Origin: Endomychus coccineus
Lineage: Eukaryota; Arthropoda; Insecta; Coleoptera; Endomychidae
NCBI GenBank assembly: GCA_958510875.1
Contig: OY294068.1
Location: 81,153,978-81,217,977 of the forward strand
Length of the DNA stretch: 64,000 nt
Direction: 5' to 3'
Below, in pieces: positions 12,111-22,879 of this stretch (positions are counted from its first letter, which is position 1; every line of letters starts with the position of its first letter). The notes under the pieces were generated by a model. It made no database searches and was not told the DNA's origin. It saw only the letters and a list, made by a program, of their open reading frames with translations. Made by a program: the position numbers and the translations under genes.

Positions 12111-14180
12111 GTCACAGTAAAAAACTTCACTCAATCTCTTAAACTATACTTTGTTGATTGCGTGCACCGTAAATGAATCCAATTAGTTCTTCATTTTCAA
12201 TGTAATAAGCACTATAATATTCCCCGGCTTGACTGCATGGAATTCAACATGTTATAGGCTCGAATTGATCATGTGGCTCGATGGTCACGTGGTCAGTGTG
12301 CCGGCCTGAATAGAAAAGGCTATGGTTTATGTTATCAGTAAATAATTGTGTGTTTTTAGAGAATTTTATTATCTAATATTTGTAGATAATTCCGAAATTC
12401 ATTTATTAGAATTTTGAGCCTTATGTCATAGTTTCAGCTTATGTGGATTTTGTGGATTATCTCGAAATTGTGACTATTATTCGGAGATGCAATTCAACAG
12501 TGATCGAAAATAACTTGATAGAACTTTGGCGCAAGCGCAGTCCATCCTCATGTTCATGACAGTTTATTGACAAAAATAGTCTGATCAACAACCTATGAAT
12601 CAAATCATTTTGTACATAATATAGGTCAAGTCACTAAGCTGTATCTCTCAACATGTGTAGTAATGTTATTTGGGATTATTACTTTCATTCAGTCATTTCA
12701 TGACTTATTTGATTTTCATAACAAATCACAAATGGATCCGGTTTCTCTTGAAAATGATAATCAAAAGTAATGTAAAATTGTTCGAAAAATTTTGAGTACT
12801 AACGCCGGAGTGGAGGGTTTTTGGAAAAGCCTAATGGCGGCTGCTCTATTTTCTAAATAACCTCGAACATTGGAAACTATATGAGTTTGCGGACTTTTCG
12901 AATTTACGAGGGAATTTCCTAAAATATAAACTTAATCGTCCTTGGGTAAACATATTTTCTCCCAGGATGAATAAGTGTAAACATTATTTGTGTACCGGAA
13001 TACCGGAATTAAAATATAATTTCGGTAACTACGTAAGTACCGGTCAAATCAAGAATTTTCGTAATTGAAGTGAATTAACTAATTTCTAACTGAAGACAAT
13101 AAAAGGAACGTTTACTTATTATTATAAGTGGTTTTTAATTATGACTTAATTAACTTTTGGACCCCTGAATTGAATATTCCAATTATTTTATAAACGTTTC
13201 ATTAATTCTTAACAGTGTTATGCATATTTTCATATAATTAGACTTAGAGTTATTATTCGAGTGCATTCACACCATATTATGAGGTATTGTTCCATTTCAC
13301 AAGACTTGAATTATATTACAATTATTATTGCTGCATAAAATTACAATATTCTCACATCACCAGTCTCGCATTATTCAAGCGGAGACAATGGTTTGACAAT
13401 CGCCTGTAACTTGTTTGAGCGTGGGTTTGGTTGAAGACGTAACCTGACGAAAATAACGGCATCTTATCTCGTATTTTTTGTAATAAAAAGTACATTCTGT
13501 AAACTTTTTGTGGTTCCAAGCTGGATTATTACAAAAATTAATTATTATTTACAAAAATTGAGTATATCACAATGAAAGCTAATATATTACAATAAAGTTA
13601 AGTCTTTTTTTGATAAAAAAAACTGATTTTCCGTAAGTAAAAGGGGGACATGGACGAATTGATCAATCTTTCATTTTCAATTGAAATGTTCCCTTTAAAA
13701 AAAATTATTCTCCATATTCAACCTTCCTAATGGAAGTTCCGTCTGTAATTAATTTGATACGAAAACGAAGTTTGTAGGACTTAACCTTAAAATTTGCCCG
13801 CGCCCGAAGTCGGCCCCGCCGATTTCCACATTATTATTTCTTACTTTTACTTTTTGTAATTTGCACGTAATTAATCGATTGTGAACATGTCATGTATTGC
13901 GTAGTTTCTATTCGTGTTACCTGTATTTTTAATTATTTATGTATTAAATTTATGACATAGCTATGAACTATGGGAAATATGTGGAAATGTGCAGTACAGA
14001 AGATTGTAACAATCGTCCACTTGAAAGTAATCGTTCTCTATTCAAAACACACAATTTGTTGATTTTATTCGAACACATATCCCTTAATAGAAATATTTAA
14101 ATATTTGATATAATGGATGTAATACATTTTTGGACAATGTAGAGATTCAAAAATTATGACAAATTTTGAAAACAGCAGGA
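12110..14180. other. Intergenic, no supported gene
   Basis: A stretch near 12280-12345 (CACGTGGTCAGTGTGCCGGC) might be a decayed tRNA-like head, but folding and B box are not convincing. Nothing else recognised. Confidence 0.35.
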
Positions 14181-14184
14181 CATG

Positions 14185-14525
14185 GTTTAGTTTTTAAATC
14201 CTTTGTGTTGTTTCTCTGTGGAAGTACAAGTCTCGTTGATAATGGGACTTTTGTTAGTGAGAACCTCCACATGGGCGTAGTTCTCCTCCTGTTGTTCATC
14301 TGATTTTTCTTCAGATTCCCCATCTAGTTCAAGGTGGGTTTTCCTGCCGTTGCAAAAATAGCCCAAGACGGAGAATCTGAAGAAGAATCAGATAAAGATG
14401 AACAACAGGAGGTAAACGACGCTCAAGTGGAGATTCCCACACTAACGATAGTCCCATTATCGAAGAGCCTTGCACTTCCACAGAGAAACAACCCAAAAGA
14501 TTTAACAAGAAGCTGTGATTAATTG
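14185..14525. repeat. Inverted repeat with arms of about 140-150 bp
   Basis: The left arm (about 14185-14325) and right arm (about 14365-14520) are inverted copies, sharing TTGTTTCTCTGTGGAAGT, GATAATGGGACT and CTCCTGTTGTTCATCT. The right arm read on the plus strand is an acidic frame (GESEEESDKDEQQEV) of 62 codons. Its low complexity and mirror copy on the other arm suggest duplicated repeat material, not a host gene. Confidence 0.5.
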
Positions 14526-14718
14526 ATCACGTGCCTTCCCTCACCTTTGTTAGCAAACTAGCTTTTGGACACTCCTGCGGATCAAATGTATATCTTATTA
14601 TATTGATTACTTCATTAGCAGTTTCTAAATCATTCCCAATATATCGTTCCTACAATCATATTTGAACCGAAGTATCCGAAAGCAACTTTGCTAACAAAAG
14701 GGAGGGAAGTCAGTGATC
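14525..14718. mobile_element. Small MITE-like inverted repeat
   Basis: Ends GATCACGTGCCTTCCCTC..TTTGTTAGCAAA and the inverse TTTGCTAACAAAAGGGAGGG..GTGATC enclose about 200 bp. Similar words (GTCCGAAAGC, TTTGCTAACAAAAG) occur at 10285-10320, so the end sequence is dispersed in the window. Confidence 0.5.
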
Positions 14719-14881
14719 GTTTGTCACAGTTCGTTTAATGGCTATTATCTGTTATATAAATACCGATGTACTTTTTATATTATTTCGTATATACATCAAT
14801 ATGATAATTATATATTTTATATAATATGTAATTTATATACTCAACTACATAATGAAAACAATTTAAAGTTTTTATGCTATG

Positions 14882-15660
14882 TACAGGATGACCCAAAGTT
14901 GGCGTTCAAGGCCTACTACGGCAAAAGTAAAAAAGAATCAAATTCTGAACCTAGGATCGCAAATATGATTTTCAGCAAAAAGATAACGTAAGTTCGAAAA
15001 TGGCCGCAAGATCGTCGTTGGAATTTTTTTTCAGGAATACACCCATATTATTTCACAGTTGGGAAGCCCTTAGTAAATTTTATTACAAACATTTTTCTCT
15101 ATCTATTTTTTGCGCAAAAGTTACAGAGCTGCAAGGTCAAAAAATGCCTCATTCAAGAAATCACGAAACGAAATCAAGTAGGACTAAAAGTGGAATGAAA
15201 TGTTTATTCAGATGACAGTGTCCTGTGAGGAGTCTTGTCGCCAGTTTTAGGCCTCTCCTGCTCACAGAGAGTAGAGTTTTAGAAAGTTTAGGCGAGAACT
15301 CCTTAATGTGGAATTTCGCCTGTTTCATGCCGGGGGCCCCAGGCCAGATCGAGAACCACAGTCCAGTAGCTCCTTGAGGGCGTGGAGCCCGGTGGTTAAT
15401 TAAATTGCGATCGTTGAATCGGGGCCAGGGGCACTCAAGGAACCCCGTTTGTTCTATTCACCCCAGAGTGGGCAGGTACACACACTAACTGGAGTTTGTT
15501 GCTTCTGGCTTATTCATCCAGAGTTTCCCTGCACTCCAAGACAAGCCTAGAAGTACCTCACATCAGAGCATCATATTTGCGATCCTAGGTTTATAATTTA
15601 ATTATCTTACTTTACTTTTGCCGTAGTAGGCCTTGGGCGCCATCTTTGGATCACCATGTA
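14882..15660. mobile_element. TIR element, CAGGATGACCC ends, TA duplication
   Basis: TA-CAGGATGACCCAAAGTTGG at the left meets CCATCTTTGGATCACCATG-TA at the right. The matching arms extend about 90 bp and share GGCCTACTACGGCAAAAGTA and CCTAGGATCGCAAATATGAT. The TA duplication and CAGG(G/A)TG-type end are usual for mariner-like MITEs. The core (15215-15560) is distinctly G+C-rich and has no transposase frame. Frames at 14713-14991 and 15000-15215 are incidental. Confidence 0.7.
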
Positions 15661-17600
15661 GATACCATACGTATTAAGTACTATCTATATAATTACTATA
15701 GTATTTAAGTTTACATAAAATATTCTGTTTTTATTTAACCGAAAATTTTGTAATGAAGCAAAATTAGACATAAAACAAATGTCATCGAAAAGTATGTCCG
15801 GATACCTCGATGATCCGGCAATTACCAAATCGATATGTGTTCGGATTATTGAAGTTGTACTTTACTGAAATATGAGACGTATTCTGATCAAAGTAATGGT
15901 GACATGTTTCAGTCAGTCATTCAGAAATTAAATAGAAAATATTCTAATCTTGAAATTTGAAGAAATTATAGTGATTACCTCCAAATCTTTGAATTTACTT
16001 TTGTTGAGTGTCAAAACGTTGCCACAAACAAAGTGCTTTTTGCACAAGATTACCGTTTATCCTGTTTTTTCGAAATCAATCTACGGTTGATTGCACTACG
16101 AAACGACTCACCTTGAAAAATGATTATTTAAAAATCGACTTGATTGTATAAATATAATCTCTTGATACGTGCATGGATTAACATAATAATTGAATAATGC
16201 AAAATATATTGAATAATAATAAGAAGATGGAGTGAAATCTAATCAATATTCACCCATAATATTTGATCAGTTCTATCTATCGTAATAATAAAACATATTA
16301 AAAGAGTAGATGCTGTAAACATTATTATATGTTTATATCAATAACAATCACTGTAAACTGAATAAATTCAAATGCTCATACATTTCCTTATTCTTCAAGT
16401 CAAATGTAAGTGCACGTATTCTCCGCGGAATTCAGTATCAATAAATGTCTTGATGATGCTGCAAATTTGTCATTGAAGATTTTATAGGTCAGGATTAATT
16501 AACGGCTGTGTCAACGAATAACTACGCGTTTCGTAGAAGGTAATTCTAATGGTTATGGTAATGGCCTTATGAAAATTCTAACACCAAATACCATCTTGTT
16601 TTATTATGTCTGAAAGTATAAAAATCGTAATTTCTTATACTTTATATAATAGACAATTTTATAGAAAAATGATATAAGCAGGATTATGGGAAATTAATGG
16701 TTTCCGTATTAAAATATCCTATCAATGAGCATAAATAAGAAAATTGAGTAATATTTTGTTTTAGATTTTACTGCAATCCTTCCAGTAGTAATTTATATGT
16801 CCATTGGAATTGTCAATCATCAAGATAGCAAAGTTCTAGAACGGAAAATTTATAATTTTTTCTGAAATTGCGTATTTTCTCCGCTTGGACGCGCCGTAGA
16901 AGCTTCGCGGCTATAAATAATCAGCTTTGTAAGTGATTTTTCACATATGATGTATATTTTCTATTTGATCAACATCATACTGTCACGGGTGTGAACGTTA
17001 CCTGCTTTCATAATACATCTTGTTTCTGTTATGAAAGGTTCGGTCACTATTAATGTTCTTACCAAAGATAAAATAATCTGAACGAAGTAGTAAAGAACTC
17101 TCACTCCAAATGTTGTAATTGAAATACTACATATCCGTTCCTATATTGACAAGGAGAATAAATGAACACGTTGTGATGGGTTTTCTAGTCGTCAACAAGT
17201 TTCGATTTCTTTATGTTAATAAATATATAAAACTTATTTTACCTCAAAATATCTAAAGCAATAATATTAATACTTTCAAAAGTTGAAAAATGTAGAAGCC
17301 GTTATACTAATTTATTATATTGAATCAATTGAAATCTTTTAATTATTATTTAGACTGTCTTCATTGTAAAATAACTTGTTTCGATGTAGTTGACTAATTG
17401 TTGTGAATTGTTTCAATTCTAATCAATAGCATAATAAACTATTTAGGTAGAATTGATATGAATAGTCATATCAATCTCCATATAAATATAAGTGTTTATT
17501 TTCATACCATGTAAACATTTTCGAATTAATCTTCGTAGAAACAGTGATTCGTATTCATTCAACCACATTATAAATGTATATATTATGTTTCGGCTTAGTA
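15660..17600. other. Intergenic, nothing recognised
   Basis: AT-rich with no supported gene, RNA or element. Confidence 0.4.
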
Positions 17601-17607
17601 TCATTAT

Positions 17608-20113
17608 AGTCCAGTAAATGAAGGTATTAATATTTAATTTTTTTTGTTATAAGCCGATTTTGATCTGTGTGGGCTCATTTTCTTCGTAATGATGTCTGGA
17701 ACAAAGTGCGGGGGTTTATTTTTGTGACTAATTGTTTATATTGTTAATAAACAACAATTAGTGTTAAACAAATGCGTGTCTCAGAGCATTATAAGAAAAA
17801 ATTAAAAAGTACAGGTTTCAAGGAAGTAATTTAATATGTTCAAGTGTTAAAGTAATGAACAAAGGTTCACAAAGCTTACTCAATGTTCATAAACAATTTG
17901 TTAATGAACCATTTGTTAATCTGGTCTGTTTATGCGATTTTGGACTCGATTTCGGATATTTTCAACTCGATGAACACGAATTTAATGATATAATTGCAAT
18001 AAATTGTTTATTTTATTTGTTAATAAACAATTTGTTAATTTAACAAATAAACGAAAAAATGAAATTAGGTCTGGTTATGCGATTTTGGACCCGATTTCGG
18101 ATATTTTCAACTCGATGAACACTAATTGGGTAATATAATTGCAATAAATTGTTTATTTCATTTGTTAATGAACAATTTGTTAATTACCAAATAAACGAAA
18201 AAATTAAATTAGGTCTGGTTATGCGATTTTGGACCCGATTTCGGATATTTTCAACTCGATGAACACGAATTGGGTAATATAATTGCAATAAATTGTTTAT
18301 TTCATTTGTTAATGAACAATTTGTTAATCACCAAATAAACGAAAAAATTAAATTAGGTCTGGTTATGCGATTTTGGACCCGATTTCGGATATTTTCAACT
18401 CGATGAACATGAATTGGGTAATATAATTGCAATAAATTGTTTATTTCATTTGTTAATAAACAATTTGTTGATTAACAAATAAACGAAAAATTAAATTAGG
18501 TCTGGTTATGCGATTTTGGACTCGATTTCGGATATTTTCAACTCGATGAACACGAATTCGGTAATATAATTGCAATAAATTGTTTATTTCATTTGTTAAT
18601 AAACAATTTGTTGATTAACAAATAAACGAAAAAATTAAATTAGGTCTGGTTATGCGATTTTGGACCCGATTTCGGGTATTTTCAACTCGATGAGCACGAA
18701 TTCGGTAATATAATTGCAATAAATTGTTTATTTCATTTGTTAATAAACAATTTGTTGATTAACAAATAAACGAAAAATTAAATTAGGTCTGGTTATGCGA
18801 TTTTGGACCCGATTTCGGATATTTTCAACTCGATGAACACGAATTGGGTAATATAATTGCAATAAATTGTTTATTTCATTTGTTAATGAACAATTTGTTA
18901 ATCACCAAATAAACGAAAAAATTAAATTAGGTCTGGTTATGCGATTTTGGACTCGATTTCGGATATTTTCAACTCGATGAACACGAATTGGGTAATATAA
19001 TTGCAATAAATTGTTTATTTCATTTGTTAATAAACAATTTGTTAATCACCAAATAAACGAAAAAATTAAATTAGGTCTGGTTATGCGATTTTGGACTCGA
19101 TTTCGGGTATTTTCAACTCGATGAGCACGAATTCGGTAATATAATTGCAATAAATTGTTTATTTCATTTGTTAATAAACAATTTGTTGATTAACAAATAA
19201 ACGAAAAATTAAATTAGGTCTGGTTATGCGATTTTGGACTCGATTTCGGGTATTTTTAACTCGATGAGCACGAATTCGGTAATATAATTGCAATAAATTG
19301 TTTATTTCATTTGTTAATAAACAATTTGTTGATTAACAAATAAACGAAAGATTAAATTAGGTCTGGTTATGCGATTTTGGACTCGATTTCGGATATTTTC
19401 AACTCGATGTACACGAATTCGGTGATATAATTGCAATAAATTGTTTATTTTATTTGTTAATAAACAATTTGTTAATTAACAAATAAACGAAAAAATTAGA
19501 TTAGGTCTGGTTATGCGATTTTGGACTCGATTGCGTATATTTTCAGTTCGATGTACACGAATTCGGTAAAATAATTGCATTAAATTGTTCATTTCATTTA
19601 TTAATAAAATTTGTTAAATAACAAATAAACGAAAAAATGAAATTAGCTCTGGTTATGCGATATTGGAATTGATTTTGGACATTTTCAACTTGATGAACAC
19701 GAATTTGGTGATTTAATAATCACCAAATTCGTGTTCATCAAGTTGAAAATATCCAAAATCGCCTAACCAGACCAGATTAACAAATTGTTTATTAACAAAT
19801 GGTTCATTAACAAATTGTTTATGAACATTGAGTAAGCTTTGTGAACCTTTGTTTATTACTTTAACAGTTGAAAATATTCAATTACTTGCTTAAAGCCTGT
19901 ACTTTATAATTTTTTCTTATAATGTTCTGAGACACGCATTTGTATAACACTAATTATTGTTTATTAACAATATAAACAATTAGTCAGAAAAATAAACCCC
20001 CGCACTTTGTTCTAGACATCATTAAGAAGAAAATGAGCCCTCACAGATCAAAATCAGCTCATAACAAAAAAATTTGAATATTCAGGTCGATTTTGGACTT
20101 CATTTACTGGACT
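17608..20113. mobile_element. Foldback element with long TIRs around a tandem array
   Basis: Left arm (17608 to about 17990) and right arm (about 19715 to 20113) are inverted copies over some 380 bp. Outer ends read AGTCCAGTAAATGAA and its complement. Both flanks carry ATTAT (17603-17607 and 20114-20118); because of the local palindrome a TA duplication is equally possible. Between the arms lies an array of about 12 units of 143/144 bp whose sequence equals the inner end of the left arm. This is the architecture of foldback elements, in which subrepeats of one arm expand. No transposase frame is present, so movement would need help from elsewhere. Confidence 0.8.
17920..19720 (+). repeat. Tandem array, about 12 units of 143/144 bp
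   Basis: The marker GGTCTGGTTATGCGATTTT recurs at 18068, 18212, 18356, 18499, 18643, 18786, 18930, 19074, 19217, 19360 and 19504, with diverged edge copies at 17923 and 19646. Spacing is 143 or 144 bp. Each unit contains ATTGTTTATTTCATTTGTTA followed by an inverse AATAAACAATTTG, so each can form its own hairpin. Units fall into two main variants (GAATTGGGTAAT with TTAATCACC, versus GAATTCGGTAAT with TTGATTAAC). Edge units are the most diverged, as expected for an array homogenised from the centre. Confidence 0.9.
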
Positions 20114-20482
20114 ATTATAATATTCATCATCTGTTGGAATAATCTAATGTGTCGGCAACCTTTTATGGATGCGGGTCAAAATTTACCAAAATGTGATTAT
20201 TAAGAAGCCGGTCAGTGGGTGTTTTCATTGTAAAACACTCATTGAGTCAATAATAAATAAGTTTATTGAGAAAATAATAACAATAAGTTTCAATTAATTC
20301 TAATTAAGTAATATAATTGTCTAATAGTTGTTCTTCTTTAATTAACTTTATTTATAAACGTTCTCATCGTTATCAATGACTCTTCTGATGCTGAATTTGT
20401 GGCCACAATTCATACTCGGTCACCTTAAGACGATACAATCTTCTAAATTTTCGGTAGGTAAGCTGCTCACTGTCCTTAAGCA

Positions 20483-20872
20483 AAATAAATTTTATACGTG
20501 ACAATTTGCTTTCAAAAATGAGAATTTCGTAGTTCATAATAAGATTATATTATCTTCTGCTTTTTCTGAACCTGTCGGTAATGTCTGGAATTTATCCGCC
20601 AACAATGTAGAATTTTTGAAATCAATCATTAACTTATTAAGACATTCAAAATACTACAAATCTAGAATAGTTTGTGCAAATAAATTGTATGCGTGACAAT
20701 TTGCTTTAAAAAATGATAATTTCGTAGTTCATGATAAGATTTTATTATCTTCTACTTTTTCTAAACCTGTCAGCAATATCTGGAATTTATCCGCCAACAA
20801 TGTAAAATTTTTGAAATCAATCATTAACTTATTAAGACATTCAAAATACTACAAATCTAAAATAGTTTCTTC
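20483..20872 (-). repeat. 195-bp tandem duplication
   Basis: Two adjacent copies, offset 195 bp (20483-20677 and 20678-20872), share ATCCGCCAACAATGTA, TTGAAATCAATCATTAACTT and CGTGACAATTTGCTTT with few differences. The minus strand of the second copy reads CLNKLMIDFKNFTLLADKFQ, which may be a hAT transposase segment. If so, the duplication lies inside that relic and breaks it. Confidence 0.75.
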
Positions 20873-21289
20873 TATTTCGTCGGGCTTCATTATAAATGTA
20901 CACATTGTCTTTCTTACAAATTTGAAATTCATTTTCAATGTCTAAAATATAACTTGAACCAATGGATGTCATTCCTCATGTTGGGAATATATCAAGAATC
21001 CATTATATAGTAATATTCTCATAATATTCAAACGCATGTTAGTAAAGTCTCTATACGACTGAAGGGCAAACATTTTACGTTAAGTATCCACTTTCGAACC
21101 AGATGTTAAGATTTATGAGGTAATAGAAAAAGGTTGTGATCGACCTTATTGGAAAATTACTTTTGGAGCATTCTTCCTAAAATATACTTTTAACATTAAA
21201 AAGACGCATGTAGGAATTTGCAAGAGTTTTAATTAATTGAGTTAATATAAATATGACTGTCCTATGATTTACAGATTTGGATTCACGTT

Positions 21290-21640
21290 TTATGGAATCA
21301 TCTCCAGAATAGATCTTTTATGATAATCGGTTTCCTTAGCTAAAATGTTAACATTTTTGTAATCGAATTGATGGTTATAATCAAGGCAGTGTTTAGCAAG
21401 GGCGGTGGAATCTTCTAAGTTTTTGTTTCCTGTGCTATACTTATGTCCATACATTCTTTTTTGTAAATATTGTTTAGAAATTCCAGTGTAAGTCCCATCG
21501 CAATCTAAACAATTTAATTTGTATACTGTGTGGGTTTGTTTATCTTTAGGTATTAAAGGTATTAGATTTGAGAAAAATTTTCCAACACAATTAGTAGATT
21601 TATGCGCTACATTTATATTATACTTTTTTAAACATTTTTA
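21290..21640 (-). pseudogene. Penelope-like element, GIY-YIG endonuclease fragment
   Basis: A continuous minus-strand frame ending with TAA at 21290-21292 reads KSTNCVGKFFSNLIP, then HTVYKLNCLDCDGTYTGIS, then QKRMYGHKYS, ALAKHCLDYNHQFDY and HKRSILEMIP. VYKLNC-x-TYTG is the GIY-YIG signature in its PLE form. The Arg/His block and the HCLDYNH region follow at the expected spacing. No methionine start and no reverse transcriptase are attached, so it is a 5'-truncated PLE 3' end lying within the hAT relic. This is the cleanest fragment of its subfamily here. Confidence 0.75.
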
Positions 21641-21894
21641 AATTTTCTCTGAGGTCTCCGGAATGTATGGTAATGTTATATAATTATCTGTATTATTATT
21701 GTTATTTATATATGACGTTTCATTATAGATTTTGTTTATTCTTTGTGTATTACGAACAGTTTTTAGGCTTTTGGGACTCTGGGTGGGAAAATTTAACCGT
21801 GCGATCCTGTAAGGCTGTTTATAACACTTTTTTTATAACTTGCTGGTGCAACGAAATTGAAGTGAAGATAACGTAGAGACCAAACTTCTTTAGT

Positions 21895-22680
21895 AAACCC
21901 CAAAGGCTTTTGAAATTGGGATCTGATAACCTAGTAGAGTTTAATGCAACTAAAACTCAAGCTTGCGTCCTCTCCAGGAAGGCTAATCCCACAATCCCTA
22001 ATATGATGATGTCAGGTATAACTATTACTTTGAAGTCTTCCATAACAATGCTCGGGATCACCACCAACAGCACCCTCTCATGGGAAGATCATGTGAGGTC
22101 CGTTGTGAAAATCGCTTCACAAAAACTTGATTTTTATTCCGTGCCAAGAGCTACTTTACGTCCCAGCAGCTCCTCATAATCTACAAAGCACATATTCGAC
22201 CTGTTCTGGAGTACTAGTCACGTGTTTGAGTTCGGCTCCCAAACATACGCCGGAGCTCTTGGATTATATCCAGAAGAGAGCTATTTGCCTGATTGATGAT
22301 ATCACACTTACAAGTTCATTGGCCTCTCTAGAAGAGATCTCTCCCTTTTCTATAGATTTTCCATGGTTGGTGTTCATCAGAAATCTCGTCTGACGTTCCA
22401 CGAGAGATTCCAGATAGGTAGACAAGTTCAAACTAGATACCCTTTCGCTGTCAAGCTCGAGACCTGCCAAACTTCTTCCTACCAGACATCATTTTTTTAT
22501 TGAACAGTTAAGTTGTGGAACTCTTTACCTAGTGAGGTCTTTCACTATGCCTATAACCGCCAAACCTTCAAGAAGAATACGAATTCCTATCTTCTCTCCC
22601 TATATTCCACTGCAGCCTCACACGATGTTATTCGAACATTATAGGTTTCCCTCTCGTGTAGTCAAAGTTAATTTAAAAAA
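21895..22680 (+). pseudogene. Non-LTR retrotransposon, RT C-terminal part (family A, copy 1)
   Basis: The plus strand encodes NLVEFNATKTQACVLSRKA, then ITMLGITTNSTLSWEDHVRS, then, in a second frame, SYFTSQQLLIIYKAHIRPVL and finally LWNSLPSEVFHYAYNRQTFK. These are the post-palm, thumb and C-terminal blocks of an insect non-LTR (jockey-like) reverse transcriptase. At least one frameshift and several stops interrupt it. It ends near a stop at about 22646 followed by a short 3' tail. Two more copies lie at 37975-38625 and 46488-46545. Confidence 0.7.
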
Positions 22681-22689
22681 ATTTATTGC

Positions 22690-22860
22690 GTTGATGCATC
22701 AGCAGATAGATTTTCTTCATGTATGATATAATGGAACGATAAAATTGGACGGCAAGTTCATTTTCCATTAATTTCACAAATCCAACATTATTTTCTTCTC
22801 ATTTCTAGAGCACCATCAGTTGTTATGACAAAAAATTACTTTACCTCATAGTTTTCCATT
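22690..22860 (-). pseudogene. hAT transposase fragment, TDGA block
   Basis: Minus-strand translation contains FFVITTDGALEMRRK and further on IIHEENLSADAST, in two frames with stops. hAT transposases of the ZBED5/SCAND3-like type carry CTDGAPSM followed about 30 residues later by HRENLA. Order and spacing fit. The piece sits between the two non-LTR insertions. Confidence 0.5.
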
Positions 22861-22879
22861 TTTGAAATTTGTAAGCTCT

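Noticed and set aside
12270..12350. tRNA-like SINE head
   Set aside because: Only a loose A-box resemblance; the B box and stems are not convincing.
14334..14522. Acidic frame GESEEESDKDEQQEV as a host gene
   Set aside because: A mirror copy of the same DNA lies immediately upstream, so it belongs to an inverted repeat; could at most be a captured transposon piece.
17920..19720. CRISPR array
   Set aside because: Repeats are 143/144-bp contiguous units without unique spacers, in a eukaryotic context; a tandem satellite.
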